In this document: piece by piece, positions 38,022 through 48,937 of the stretch
Layout: each line of letters starts with the position of its first letter
How positions within the stretch are numbered: position 1 is the first letter of the stretch
NCBI GenBank assembly: GCA_905250025.1
Contig: CAJNOJ010000085.1
Coordinates: 1-64,000, forward strand
Origin: Adineta ricciae
Taxonomy: Eukaryota; Rotifera; Eurotatoria; Adinetida; Adinetidae
DNA: 64,000 nt
Reading direction: 5' to 3'
Program-made: the position numbers and the translations under genes
The notes under the pieces: generated by a model
Databases searched by the model: none
Told to the model about the DNA's origin: nothing
Seen by the model: the letters and a program-made list of their open reading frames with translations, nothing else

Positions 38022-38552
38022 TCAACATTCATAGCGATCGAGATTTTCATATTTGAGAACATTAACAACACGAGTAGGTGGCTTTGAAAGGATCTCTCCT
38101 TCGTTGTTGACATGAAATTCCCAGTTGCGAATCGGACAATGAACATGCTCAAATGGATAGTTTACTTCTAAAATATGATCGTTCGCCTTCTTCACTTGAA
38201 TATGTGTTATAATCTTGACCCATTTGCAGTATGATTCGGGCAGATCAGGCTGAAAGAGTTGACGAGGAAAATAGTGCTCAGTGTTGCCAGGAATAGTGAC
38301 GTTGACTACTTCATCAAATGTATCTTCACCTGGACGACCATTATACTTGAGTGTACAGTCGATTGGCTCGTTGGTACAATTAACAACAAAGCAAGAATAT
38401 ACATGAGGTGGAGCACGAGGCATCTTGAATGACTGAGACTCACTCTTCGTCTCATCAGTACATTCGTTTACCTTCAACATTTCACTACTATGTGTCATAT
38501 TCGTGAGTGGATTCTGGATCGGTGAAATTGTATTCATATCGTTAGTCACCAT
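38022..38552 (-). CDS. Orphan 176-aa protein, copy 2
   Basis: Same orphan gene as 22548-23078, 176 aa from the ATG at 38552, which sits just after a pyrimidine-AG stretch (TTTCAG then TAAACAA). Most of the chain from KMPRAPPHVYSC to the end DRYEC is unchanged; most substitutions lie in the Ser/Thr/Asn-rich N-terminal 50 residues. Function unknown. Its presence in both copies and the contrast between a conserved C-terminal part and a variable N-terminal part support a real protein. Confidence 0.7.
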   Translation of the reverse strand: MVTNDMNTISPIQNPLTNMTHSSEMLKVNECTDETKSESQSFKMPRAPPHVYSCFVVNCTNEPIDCTLKYNGRPGEDTFDEVVNVTIPGNTEHYFPRQLFQPDLPESYCKWVKIITHIQVKKANDHILEVNYPFEHVHCPIRNWEFHVNNEGEILSKPPTRVVNVLKYENLDRYEC

Positions 38553-40914
38553 TTGTTTACTGAAACAGACAACACATTCTATTTTAATAGAAATGGAATA
38601 CGAATAACAATGTTTGTGATAATTCTATCTGGTTCGAACAGAATGATTCTGCATATTATGCGGATCTATGTGGAAGACGACGATCAATCAGAATGTCAAC
38701 TATTGTGTACTGAACACAAACATATTTCACACGTGAAAGACACATCAGAAACGTTACGTCCAATTACTTCCTACTTTCTCGTATCCATTATAATGAGAGA
38801 GAATTCTTTAAGCTATACTAAACTGAATCTTGTTTGGCCCATGCAATTGACTTACAAGCATCTAATCGACCAGTTCTCTCTTTGTGAAGGCACAGAAAAA
38901 GAGCACATGGATGTTTTTGTCTGTATCTTCATACATTGTACATCACTAAATATTCGTAAGTGTCTCAAACGTTTGACAACTATTCTATCGATAAATAGTC
39001 ATGAAAAACTCTCCATTACCTAGTGTTGTCGATCTTGGTGGTGATAAGTGCACAACTTGCGTTAGAAACAGAAGTGAAATGACATGCCGAATATTTTTTG
39101 TATATTATAAGTTTGGAGAGAATGGGATAAAAGTACATTTCCCATCATGACACATTATTGAGAGACAAATATCATCCCATGGGATAATATGGTTTGTTCT
39201 TTTCTATGTCATAGAACAAGGTGAGACTCGTGTAGTTTGAGATATCTTTTGTCAATTGGATGATCCATTGTTTTACATATTCGATCTCGTTCATAGACAT
39301 CGCTACTCTTTCAAATAGTTTTTAAAGTGTCGTGGTTTCATCAAAATGTTCGCTATAATCTTTTGTAAGTTCCCATCTTGATAAAATTAATCGACAGATA
39401 GCAAATTCTGATGGAGTCTTCTATTAATTATAGTTCATTGAGATCTTCAATCATCTGTTGAGTTGCACCATAGTGCAGGAAACAATCTTCTGTAATCGTC
39501 ACGAGCACTGACGAAGTTATGCAAACTTTTTCTAACACCTGTGTATTTCCGTTTTTGCGAATATATTGAGATTGATAACAATCGATGGCATAGTTCATGA
39601 GTTTGTTTTTGAAAGAATGAAACAAATGACTGTTGATGAAGAAAACAACAAAACATTCGAGGGAAAAGAAAATATAGAAATTTTTTTAGTATAATTTCTA
39701 CATCGACAAATGACATTTGTTAGCCATAGATTCATAGTAGAGATATCCCTTCAGTCAAGCAATTTTCCCATCGGACGATGTTTAATTGATTGTCTTTTGT
39801 AAAGATATACAATGAAATGATCTCATTCGAAACTCTAGTTATTACATCAGAGAGAATTACTGGATAATTGAATTTGTGAAGACAGTTTGTTGTACTCAGC
39901 ATTGATTCGACCCATTATGTGAGGATTCATGTTGCTCAACCTACTTGAGAATGTGGGTCAGTTGATGCAATGCTCCTGAGTATCTGTTGTATCATTTTTC
40001 TTGAGTTTCTCTTCCTTTACTGTTTTCATTTGAATCATGTTTCTGGATGTAGTTGAGTAAAGATATATTCTTCTACTAAAGAATGTCTCATGCATAAAAC
40101 TAAGATATCACAGTTCACGATTAGTTCTTATAAACTCGAGCTTTTTTTTCTCTGTTTATTCATCAAAAGGCTAATAATTTCTGTAGAAAAGATTGAAAGA
40201 AAAGAATAGTAATACTGATAAACAGATATCCGAATGCTGAGTGGTAAATGATATGTTCTATCATAGCACTATGTGAAACTATTGACTCGTTAGTGCATCA
40301 TGATTATTCACTTCTGTATAGTCAAAGCGCTTCGGTAGGAAATCTCAGCTGAAGTGTACACACGTTTGAATTGATCTAAAGTAAAACGATTTGCAGCTTG
40401 TTAAGTTGAGACAGATAAACCTAGCAGTACATACTGATAATATCGAACGGAATGGAAAAGGCAAACTTCATGGTTCCGTAGTTGTATTTCAACTTTTTCT
40501 TGTTGATGCGACTTCAACAAAGTATAAGTGACAATCACTACTCATGCAGTTGCCTTTGAGTATAGTAATATGACGATTTTCGTGAGGTCTTCACCAGCAT
40601 CGTTACATAAATGACATTATTTGTCAACATGAAGATTCCTAGAATTCAATGCGATGATCATGTTCGTCAATTTCAATTTGAGAAAATATCGTAGTATATT
40701 CTCGAACAGGAATGAACGATGATTTCTCGATAGAGATGCTACTCTAAATCCATTAACAACACAAGTACTTCAAATCGTTGACTGAAACATGTTTGAAGAA
40801 GAAAATCGATCAGAGATATGGTCTTTGCGAACATTCGTATCCTTCTCTTCACCCATATCTTACCGACGGTAGAGTTGTTCTGTTCATATTTGTACCTTCA
40901 AATACAACAGGCAA
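38553..40914. other. Non-coding stretch at the right edge of copy 2
   Basis: Homologous to copy 1 up to about 39650 and again from 40420 to 40569; the 770 bp in between are unique to this copy. AT-rich, with scattered short frames and no recognisable domain. Confidence 0.5.
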
Positions 40915-41135
40915 TCTGGTACACAGATCGTCTTCTATCAATCAAACACTTTTTTTGTGTTTCTTGGAGTCTTTTTTCTTCTTGTACTTTTTGCACATTA
41001 TCACTACAGAGTTGTTTTCTTCTATGTCTCTGATTGATGATTGAGGGCGAAGATGTGGATGGTAGCGTGATTGAAAAACAAGTAGTTGGATATGAGTTAG
41101 TGAATGTATTATCTACGACGATATTCACACTCACA
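40915..41135. repeat. 221-bp perfect direct repeat (left unit) at assembly gap
   Basis: Bases 40915-41135 recur without visible change as 41137-41357, separated only by the N at 41136. This is the pattern of two contigs with an unmerged 221-bp overlap, so the real sequence probably has one unit. Confidence 0.9.
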
Positions 41136-41136
41136 N

Positions 41137-41357
41137 TCTGGTACACAGATCGTCTTCTATCAATCAAACACTTTTTTTGTGTTTCTTGGAGTCTTTTTTC
41201 TTCTTGTACTTTTTGCACATTATCACTACAGAGTTGTTTTCTTCTATGTCTCTGATTGATGATTGAGGGCGAAGATGTGGATGGTAGCGTGATTGAAAAA
41301 CAAGTAGTTGGATATGAGTTAGTGAATGTATTATCTACGACGATATTCACACTCACA
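41137..41357. repeat. 221-bp perfect direct repeat (right unit) at assembly gap
   Basis: Second unit of the repeat described at 40915-41135; most likely an artefact of the join at 41136. Confidence 0.9.
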
Positions 41358-41722
41358 ATATACTCTCACTCTCATCGGTCATCTGTATTGTTAGAATTCC
41401 TCAATCGCAATGTAGGCCGTCCAAGAGTTCTTCTCCTTTGGTAAAAAAGCTTTATTAATGCATTTGTGACACTGCATATAAACAAGGAAACGAACGAAAA
41501 CAATAAGAAGCATAGCCATGGGTGCCATATAAAATCGAACGAAAAGAAAATGGCGCACAATGACTGTTTTCTATCTACATTAATTTTGTATCTCAATGTA
41601 TTGTGCTATTTTGATGAGAGTTTCTGTTTTGACGGATGAAGGTGTGTGTGTGTTCAAAAACAAAATACGAATAAATATATCTCTATGAAAACGGAATGTT
41701 CAAAAATCGTCAAAGTTCAAGT

Positions 41723-43344
41723 TTATTTGCCATTGATTACAACCATCGTTGATGCATTAGCAGCAACGTTTCGATTCTTTTTCCAGCGTACAACTTGTTT
41801 ATAAATAAGTCGATAAGCCAGTTCACTCAATTCAATCACACTCAACACACTTAAGCCAATCCATCTAAATATTATTTGGAAAAAAAAGTTTTGTTAAAAT
41901 TACTTCGCTATAATAGAACTTACAGTCCAGTTTGTCCTCCAACAGCTGAAAATGTGTCAACAAAACTGAGTTTAGCTGCTTGACTGTACTTAGTAACGTA
42001 TTTATTTCCACATGCTACGAGTACTTTTAAATAATTTCGTTCAAAATAATAATCGAAACGTTGTGCAAAATCATCAGGAACTAAGATTGTAGATGCATTA
42101 GTTCCATTTATTAATAATCTACGCCATTGTTCTAATTCAGCTGTAGACGGAGCTGCCATTGAGCTCAGATCAATGCTAAAGTCCGTGTGTTGACATTGAG
42201 GATGGCAACGATCACACCATAATGTTTGTAATTCACTATCAGCATCAAACCGCTGTTTGGAATTGAATGAACATTCGAGTTGTCCACCAAATGGGCTACA
42301 AATATTCGCTGCGATGAGATGGCCATCTAATGTATAGATGAGTCGAGTGAAAAAGTCAGAGGGAACAATACATGAACATTGTGAGAATGTATAAGATTGC
42401 TCACATAGCTCTCGACATATTGACTCTGAATATGCAGTTATTTCGGATGCTGTTTGATTAATGAAAGTTGTTTGGTAGAGAGAAAGTAAATCATCCGCGA
42501 CGGCTGATGTACACTGCGTATAAGGAGCAGAAAGAAACGTTGTTTCGCTTTTACGATAGGTTAAATAATAAGATAAACCCGGCGTAAGACTAAGACCATT
42601 CTCTTCAGGTATTGGAAGCTCATTGTTATCGTGTAATAAGATGACAAGACCAGCATCAAATAAAGTTGTAGGAAAATAACTTTCACGTGGAATATAAAAT
42701 GACATTGCAAGACCATCTCTTGCTACAAAAGTACTACTAAAATTGTTTAATGTAAAGAAAGGTGTTGACGTCTTCCAATTAAATGTGTAACAATTACCAA
42801 AACTTGGTGTTATAGAAGTGATAAATGCATTTAAACAACTAATCCCATTGTACGTGCACGATAACATCATGTCAGTCAGCTGAAAACTGATCGATTGCAA
42901 TTCTTCTGTTTTATTTCGATTGAATAAATCAATATATAAAGGTATTTGTAAAGAATTGAGAAAACTTTGATTAAATGTAACATTAGAAGGATATAATCGG
43001 TAAAAGAAATCAACTAATGATGCATTTATTCTCTTATATGGATTTGGATTTCCACTGCAAATAGTGACAGCAGGAAAATTCATTTGCGGATCTAAATTAA
43101 TTTCAACATTTGTTTGTGTTGGATATGCGAAATATTGTAAAATTGCCGATATTACAAAGTAGAACATAAGTCCTGTTGCGAAAGTGAATGTGATAATCCA
43201 AAATATCTTATTACTTTTGGAATAAGCACGACCAACACCACGTAGTCCATGCGTAGAAGTTGCAATTAAATAATCAATTACAATTGACCGTCGACGTTGT
43301 TCGATGAAATGTTTTGACTTTGTGGAACCAACAATGTTATCCAT
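41723..43344 (-). CDS. DEG/ENaC (ASIC/FaNaC-like) sodium channel subunit
   Basis: Amiloride-sensitive-type cation channel subunit of the plasma membrane. Exons 43344-41924 and 41864-41723, about 520 aa. Seen: cytoplasmic N-terminus with the gating HG motif (STHGLRGVGRAYS, about aa 30-42); first membrane helix at about 47-70; the family motif FPAVTIC after it; a large extracellular part with many N-glycosylation sites and the Cys-rich block (CRELCEQSYTFSQCSC, CDRCHPQC); then GGQTGL, the intron, and WIGLS, which carries the G-x-S selectivity filter, at the start of helix 2. Short basic C-terminal tail. The stop codon overlaps an AATAAA polyadenylation signal. A LINE is inserted about 350 bp upstream of the ATG. 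Ligand and ion preference cannot be told from sequence. Confidence 0.92.
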
Positions 43345-43690
43345 TGTTGTTGATCGAAGTTTTTACTAATCAAGAAAAATGTTTTAGAAAAGTATTGAAT
43401 TTGTTCTACTTTTATGTCTTTATTTCTGTGCGATTGAAATTCTGACCATCGATAGAATTGACAAATAAAAACGGGAAAAAAGGACATTTTTGTTTGTGGA
43501 GAAACAATTATATTTATTCTTTTATAATTTCCTTCATCATTGTTTATAGATCGTCGATCCGATGCATGTCGAGATACTATGAAAGTAGAGATTCGCGTCA
43601 TATGAATAGGACTGTCGATTAGGAGTGGAAAGTAAGGGATGTTTCTTCTTGATAGAATTATTTCAATCGACAAAAGATTTTCTCTCCTGT
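43345..43690. promoter_or_regulatory. Upstream region of the DEG/ENaC gene
   Basis: About 350 bp between the channel ATG and the LINE target site, AT-rich, with no independent gene visible. It would carry the 5' UTR and proximal promoter. I could not pick out a defined TATA or initiator element. Confidence 0.35.
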
Positions 43691-43704
43691 TTATGACAAT
43701 CTCT
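43691..43704. repeat. LINE target-site duplication, left copy
   Basis: TTATGACAATCTCT, identical to 48924-48937 on the other side of the LINE. Confidence 0.9.
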
Positions 43705-43942
43705 GTGTTTTAGCTATTTTATTGTAACACTCGGGAGTGCTTACAAATCAGGGTATAATAATGATTAAAGAGATTGAGAAGAGGCGAAATAAAGTACGCA
43801 ATAACCAAAAGCTTGTTGTATAAAAAGGAGAAAGAGAGAGAGAGATAGGCTAAGAAGTCCGTGGTCCAAAAAGTTTATTTTCCGGGAGCTATGTGTTCTT
43901 TCCTTTTTTCTTCCTTTTAGTTTCGACTCTTGGGGTTCGTTC

Positions 43943-46927
43943 TTACGCTATGAAGTCTATCCATTTTATCAGCAGCACCTCGTGTCTCTCCAATTGTTTC
44001 TTCACTCTTCTCGTTCTGAAAAAGTGTCCGACTCCATCATTCTTCTTTTTCTTCATCCAATCCCATTTGAATATATCTTCGAAGAAGGGGGAGAGACTAA
44101 GATCGGTTTTATTCGCGTTCGTTATTTGCTTTCTGATATACCTTTTCACATAGAACTCTAAACTTTCCTCTTTCGTTACAGTGTGCAGATCCTTCGCTTC
44201 GATGTAGGGGCATCTGTGTGCTATTCGAATTCCGACTCTGAATTTCCTATTTAAGGCTTCTTTTTGTCCTTGTGGAAGAAAGGGGTAGAGAGGGAAGATC
44301 CACGCTAAATGCGGGAAGGTAAATGTGAACAGACATTTACGTAGGACTTCGAGCGAGACGATTTTATTCTTTTTCAGCCATTTCATTTTCGCTATGGCTC
44401 TGTCTGCTTTCCCTATGCAATTATCTATTGTCGGTTGTAATGATAGCTTGCTTGTCCATGTGAACCCTAGGTATTTGAACGACCTCACTAGTTCTAATTC
44501 TTTGTTCTCGATAAGGACTTTAGTTTCCGGGCAAACAGGTTGGGAATAGAATACCTGCCCAACTGTTTTCCTAACATTTATCGGCTGTTTCCATTTCTCC
44601 GCGTATTCCATGACTTTCTTACAGATTTTTGTACCTTCTTTTCCTAGGTAATCGTTCGTGTTCTGCAGGTTCTTTGTTATCGGTCCTCTGACTATGATAC
44701 ATAAGTCATCGGCATATACGTGCACTGAGTGGGCTCCAGCGCAGTGAACAATATCACTGTGATATACAATAAACAGATATGGACTAAGGCTACTTCCTTG
44801 CGGAAGGCCTATGTCCAGCCTGAAAATAGAGGAATCGTTCTTTCCCAGGTAAATGTACGCCTTCCTGTTCTCTATCCAGGATAATACTATTTTCAAGAGT
44901 TCCTTAGGCATTCCTAGTCTATTTAATTTTACTATTGTTCCAGCGTGCCATACAGTATCGTAAGCTTTTTTGAAGTCGAAATACAACGCCAGACATGGCA
45001 TGTTAGCCGCTAGTTCGTTTTTGATTTCCTGGTATATTGAAAGTACACGTGTACTTAGCAACCCACCAGGTCTGAAACCAGATTGTTCTCTAGGTACTAA
45101 ATGATTAGTCTCCGCCCAATATCTGATTCTGTTCAAAATTATTTTTTCGAAAAGTTTAGAGTGTGTGGGTAGCAATGAGATAGGTCGAGTTTGGTCTGTT
45201 TGAGGGATGCCTGCGTTTAGTTTACTAAGCGTGATTATCCTTGCAAGTTTCCAGACTTCTGGGTATCGACATTCCTTTAACCATGAATTGAAGCAATTAA
45301 CGAGACATTGGAGGTATTGCGGTGGTAGTGTTTTAATCATACGATTGGATATAAGATCGTAGCCTGCTGATTCTTTGTTTTTTAATTTCTTCACTTCTTT
45401 TTTGAGCTCTATTAGTGATATTGGTTCTATCGTGAGTTGTTTGTCTATTTTCAATGCGTTTTTGATGAGTTTATATTCACTTTCGATTTCTATTCCGCTT
45501 TTGTCTTGTTTCTTAATATTCACTGGCTTTCCTAATTCACTATAATACTCATATAATTCCTTAGTTATTTCTTGTTGATCAGCTATAACTTTATTATTCT
45601 TTGCTAGTTTAAATATCGGTGTAGTTTTTGGTTTATAAATTCGGGCTAGATGTGACCAGAAGGCTTTACCTCTTAGGTCGTGTGCTTCTTGTATTGATGA
45701 TAGGAATTTACTCCAATTTTCCGTCTTATATCGGTTTATTTCTATATTTGTTTGTCTAGTTAGCATTCGCAGCAGTCTTCTATCCTCTTCATTTCCTATT
45801 CCTCCGAACCATTTTCGTTGTCTGTAGTATCTATTCCTAATTTGTCTAACCTTTTTTAACATTCCAATTATATGGGGTGGTAGTGCCGGGCGGTACTTCT
45901 CAACCGTTTTCCAAGTTGTTACTCTATTCTTTAGTGCAGCTAGGAATCTGGTATACACAGAGTACCATCCATCTACTTCTTGCTTTTCTAGTTCTTTCGT
46001 CCAGAATTCCTGCAGCAATTGTAACATCACTTCGAAGGCTTTCCAGTTAACGGTCGGAAAGTATCCATTTGTTTGGAATCCGATGTGTTCACTTGTCATC
46101 ACTAGGGGCCAATGATCACTTGTCCCTAATTCTAATGTTTCGGCTTTAACATCTATTACATTCGTAAAAATAAGGTCTATATGTCTGTCCGAACGTTTTG
46201 AAGAATTCTTTGTGCCAGGGATGAATCTCAAATTAACTTCTTCGATCCAACTTCGTAGAAGTTTGCCTCTTGTGTCTGTTGATGGGCTACACCATTCCTG
46301 TGCTGTGCCATTAAAATCTCCCGCTACTATAGTGTTCTCTACTATGAATGGTGATATTTCCTCAAATTTACGTTGTTGACACTGTGGCCAGTATATAGCT
46401 ACTACTCTTATTGGTTCGGATAGTCCATCTACATCCACTATGACTGTATTTTCAATATCTATATCGATGCGAGTCACTTTTAGGTGTTTCCCTACTGCTA
46501 TCATGACACCTCCTTTGCCATTTGTTCCTTCCTTGTAGAATGTGTTAAAATTCGGGATTGCGAAACTATTCCATAGCTCACCTACTTCAGTTAAGATGCA
46601 GATAGCGCTGTCAGATTTACATATTAGTTCCACCGTTTCCAGTGACCTACTTCCCCAGCCTTCTACATTGTATAATAAGATGTTGAGGGGGCTTTTTTGA
46701 CTTATAAATTTCTGTTTCTTCTTCTCCCATATTTCGAAAACTCCATGTAAAGTGTTATTTCCATACCATTCCTCTAGAATTTCTGATATAGTGTTGACAA
46801 AGCTCCTAGGAAAGCCCCAATCAATAACTCGTTGGACCACGGACCCTTTTACATCAGTAATGGGAAAGGCAGGATAAAAAGCGGGAGCATCTACGCTAAA
46901 ACACATTTTTTTATTGTCCTTATTCAT
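43943..46927 (-). CDS. LINE ORF2: AP-endonuclease and reverse transcriptase
   Basis: 994 aa; nicks the target and copies the element RNA by target-primed reverse transcription. Endonuclease in about the first 280 residues: LLYNVEGWG, ILTEVGELW with the catalytic Glu, VAGDFNG, and the terminal SDHWPLV. Reverse transcriptase at about 480-760: FDFKKAYD (motif A Asp), GLPQGSSLSPYLF (motif B), YADDLCI (motif C, Asp-Asp). All these catalytic residues are present. The C-terminal 200 residues have no named domain. The ATG overlaps the end of ORF1 by 8 nt (ATGAATAA), a layout used for termination-reinitiation in some LINEs. Confidence 0.93.
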   Translation of the reverse strand: MNKDNKKMCFSVDAPAFYPAFPITDVKGSVVQRVIDWGFPRSFVNTISEILEEWYGNNTLHGVFEIWEKKKQKFISQKSPLNILLYNVEGWGSRSLETVELICKSDSAICILTEVGELWNSFAIPNFNTFYKEGTNGKGGVMIAVGKHLKVTRIDIDIENTVIVDVDGLSEPIRVVAIYWPQCQQRKFEEISPFIVENTIVAGDFNGTAQEWCSPSTDTRGKLLRSWIEEVNLRFIPGTKNSSKRSDRHIDLIFTNVIDVKAETLELGTSDHWPLVMTSEHIGFQTNGYFPTVNWKAFEVMLQLLQEFWTKELEKQEVDGWYSVYTRFLAALKNRVTTWKTVEKYRPALPPHIIGMLKKVRQIRNRYYRQRKWFGGIGNEEDRRLLRMLTRQTNIEINRYKTENWSKFLSSIQEAHDLRGKAFWSHLARIYKPKTTPIFKLAKNNKVIADQQEITKELYEYYSELGKPVNIKKQDKSGIEIESEYKLIKNALKIDKQLTIEPISLIELKKEVKKLKNKESAGYDLISNRMIKTLPPQYLQCLVNCFNSWLKECRYPEVWKLARIITLSKLNAGIPQTDQTRPISLLPTHSKLFEKIILNRIRYWAETNHLVPREQSGFRPGGLLSTRVLSIYQEIKNELAANMPCLALYFDFKKAYDTVWHAGTIVKLNRLGMPKELLKIVLSWIENRKAYIYLGKNDSSIFRLDIGLPQGSSLSPYLFIVYHSDIVHCAGAHSVHVYADDLCIIVRGPITKNLQNTNDYLGKEGTKICKKVMEYAEKWKQPINVRKTVGQVFYSQPVCPETKVLIENKELELVRSFKYLGFTWTSKLSLQPTIDNCIGKADRAIAKMKWLKKNKIVSLEVLRKCLFTFTFPHLAWIFPLYPFLPQGQKEALNRKFRVGIRIAHRCPYIEAKDLHTVTKEESLEFYVKRYIRKQITNANKTDLSLSPFFEDIFKWDWMKKKKNDGVGHFFRTRRVKKQLERHEVLLIKWIDFIA

Positions 46928-48788
46928 CTATACTGTCTATGGTGTTTATTTCTGACCTTCGATTAATGTTGTTACCGCCTTCAGTGTCTGTTGTTTTTCG
47001 GTTGTCGTTGATATTTTCGTTTGGAGTAGTTGTTGACGTGTCGTGGATTTTTTCGTTGTCGAGGTTGTTGAATTTTTCCACGAAATCTTCTTTAAATTTA
47101 TCAATCTGGCTTGCCAGGTTTTGTATGACGGATGTTTTTTTCTGTCCTATTAATGCGTTGATTGTTTGTTGTACGATATCGGTTAATACCATTAGACCTT
47201 GTTTGTTGATCACGATCATTTTATCCGATGCCTCCATTCTCCTTGTGATAATGTCAAGTTTGTTTTCCAAACGTCGAGTTGCATCTAGTATAGATTTAAC
47301 TTCCATGTTCAATTCACTTAATAGGTTATTGTCGTGCTGTTCTGAGTGTTGTGTTGTTGATCCTTGAGTTGTTGCCCATACGTTCTTGTTTCGATTTACT
47401 TGGTTAGGAGGAGGATGAGGATTGGCACTTGATGCACCAGCGTGACTCGTAACTGCATTTTCTTTGTCCCAGCCTTTGTCTTTACCTTCTTCCATTGCTT
47501 TCTCTATTTCTTCTTTCAATGTTCGACGATAACTTCTTATTATGGGACAATCCATGCTGAGGGATAGGTGTTCGCCATGACATTGAGCACATTTTGTTGG
47601 TTTATCACATTTGTGATCACGGTTCCATGGTTCTAAACATAAACGACAGCGGGGACCTACTTTACATTGTGCTTTAAAATGACCAATTTCCCAACAGCTA
47701 TTGCAATACGTCAATTTCAAACTGGATTGGAAGGCGGTAATCGGGAGGAGAACGTGTCCAATTGCAATTCTTCCAATTTTCATTATTTCGTCGTACTCCT
47801 TTTCATCTGCTACACAAAATCTGAAATCGTTTGTGGTCCGTTGTCGATGATAATTCATTTTTGTAAGCGATGTTGCTGATGAAATTGATTTTGTGATTTC
47901 CTGGTAAATAAATTCGTTGGGCAAGTCTGCAGGAACGTTTCGTACAACTAAGGCACAGCAATCAGGTAAAGAACGTGGCCGTTCGACTTCAACTTCATAA
48001 TTATCCATTTGACTGGACCATTTGCACTGCCATAATAAAAGAAAACTTTTCTTCGATTTCACTCCAATCTTGAAACGGTTCAAGGCCACTGGTACTAATA
48101 AGGATATGTCCTCTAATGAATACTGCGATTGTTGGGAGATTGTTTCCCGAATAAATTCAGCGACCTTCATTGCTGATAATGATTGAAATTCTTCCGTATT
48201 ATTGGTGCTCCTGAATTTGATGTAAAAACATGGAAGATTGTTGCTCATTGCCCTTTTTACATGGCTAGGAAGCACTTCATAATTTTTTCCATTTGCTGCT
48301 CCAGATTCTGGTCCAAAGTTACTTCGAATTGTCTTTGGGGTTATTTCTCCTTGTCGACGTCTTTTTACTCGTTGTTGTGTTCGGTATTCTGGACTAGCCT
48401 CTTCCAAAGCTCGTCGAGCTGTTCCTGTACTATATTGAGTATCTATATTTGAGTTATGCTTATTGCTATTTGTTACCATTGGTGATCCAACAGCTTGATA
48501 ATATTGGTCTTGGTTGCTAGGTGTCATTATCGGCTGGTCCATGAGGCTAGGTAGTTGTCGTACTGGTTCTTGTGCAGTTGGAGGCGATGATGTGTTTGGT
48601 ATTAGTGTAGGATGAGTCATACAATTGTTTCTTCTTTCACGTTGTGCTTCCAGCTGTTTCTTCTTGAAAATTTCGGTCATAAATTGAACGAAAAGTTCAT
48701 CATTTTTCATTTGGTCTTGCCAATAATCCATTTCCGCTTGGTCATTTATTGTTTGGAAACCTTGTAGGGGTACCACCATTGAAGTCAT
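46920..48788 (-). CDS. LINE ORF1: zinc-knuckle RNA-binding protein
   Basis: 622 aa. Probably binds the element RNA into a particle. The N-terminal third is Gln/Asn/Pro-rich and low in complexity. The middle has an RRM-like stretch (about 190-330; EVERPRSLPDCCALVVRNV) followed by Cys-His knuckles: CNSCWEIGHFKAQC, then CRLCLEPWNRDHKC, then CAQCHGEHLSLSMDC. The C-terminal part has heptad-like hydrophobic spacing (LNMEVKSILDATRRLENKLD), suggesting a coiled coil, then a polar Asn/Thr-rich end. The frame is open over the full length and ends 8 nt inside the start of ORF2. Confidence 0.88.
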   Translation of the reverse strand: MTSMVVPLQGFQTINDQAEMDYWQDQMKNDELFVQFMTEIFKKKQLEAQRERRNNCMTHPTLIPNTSSPPTAQEPVRQLPSLMDQPIMTPSNQDQYYQAVGSPMVTNSNKHNSNIDTQYSTGTARRALEEASPEYRTQQRVKRRRQGEITPKTIRSNFGPESGAANGKNYEVLPSHVKRAMSNNLPCFYIKFRSTNNTEEFQSLSAMKVAEFIRETISQQSQYSLEDISLLVPVALNRFKIGVKSKKSFLLLWQCKWSSQMDNYEVEVERPRSLPDCCALVVRNVPADLPNEFIYQEITKSISSATSLTKMNYHRQRTTNDFRFCVADEKEYDEIMKIGRIAIGHVLLPITAFQSSLKLTYCNSCWEIGHFKAQCKVGPRCRLCLEPWNRDHKCDKPTKCAQCHGEHLSLSMDCPIIRSYRRTLKEEIEKAMEEGKDKGWDKENAVTSHAGASSANPHPPPNQVNRNKNVWATTQGSTTQHSEQHDNNLLSELNMEVKSILDATRRLENKLDIITRRMEASDKMIVINKQGLMVLTDIVQQTINALIGQKKTSVIQNLASQIDKFKEDFVEKFNNLDNEKIHDTSTTTPNENINDNRKTTDTEGGNNINRRSEINTIDSIDE

Positions 48789-48923
48789 ATCCTGAATTAC
48801 CTCCTATTAAAGGATCGATGAAGATCGAGAAAAAGGTAGGAGGATAGAACGAGAGAAAAGGAAAGAAAGAGTTTGGTTTAAGAGAGAATACGTCTTATCG
48901 CTAAGTTGTATTTTGAAAAGTGG

Positions 48924-48937
48924 TTATGACAATCTCT
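48924..48937. repeat. LINE target-site duplication, right copy
   Basis: Second copy of the 14-bp duplication, at the 5' end of the minus-strand LINE. Confidence 0.9.

Larger units (their letters stand above)
43705..48923 (-). mobile_element. Full-length non-LTR retrotransposon (LINE), two intact ORFs
   Basis: A 5.2-kb element on the minus strand, flanked by a perfect 14-bp target-site duplication (43691-43704 and 48924-48937). ORF1 is a gag-like zinc-knuckle protein; ORF2 is endonuclease plus reverse transcriptase. The 3' UTR is about 240 nt and ends in an AATAAA-containing, A-rich tail without a long poly(A). Both frames are open and the duplication is unmutated, which suggests a recent insertion. 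No RNase H motif was seen after the RT. The layout resembles jockey/I-like clades, but the family was not determined. Confidence 0.93.

Noticed and set aside
43893..44153. Plus-strand frame opposite the end of LINE ORF2
   Set aside because: Shadow of the antisense coding sequence and 3' UTR of the LINE; composition is simply the complement.
46939..47367. Plus-strand 142-aa hydrophobic frame inside the LINE
   Set aside because: Lies opposite LINE ORF1 in full; no independent support.
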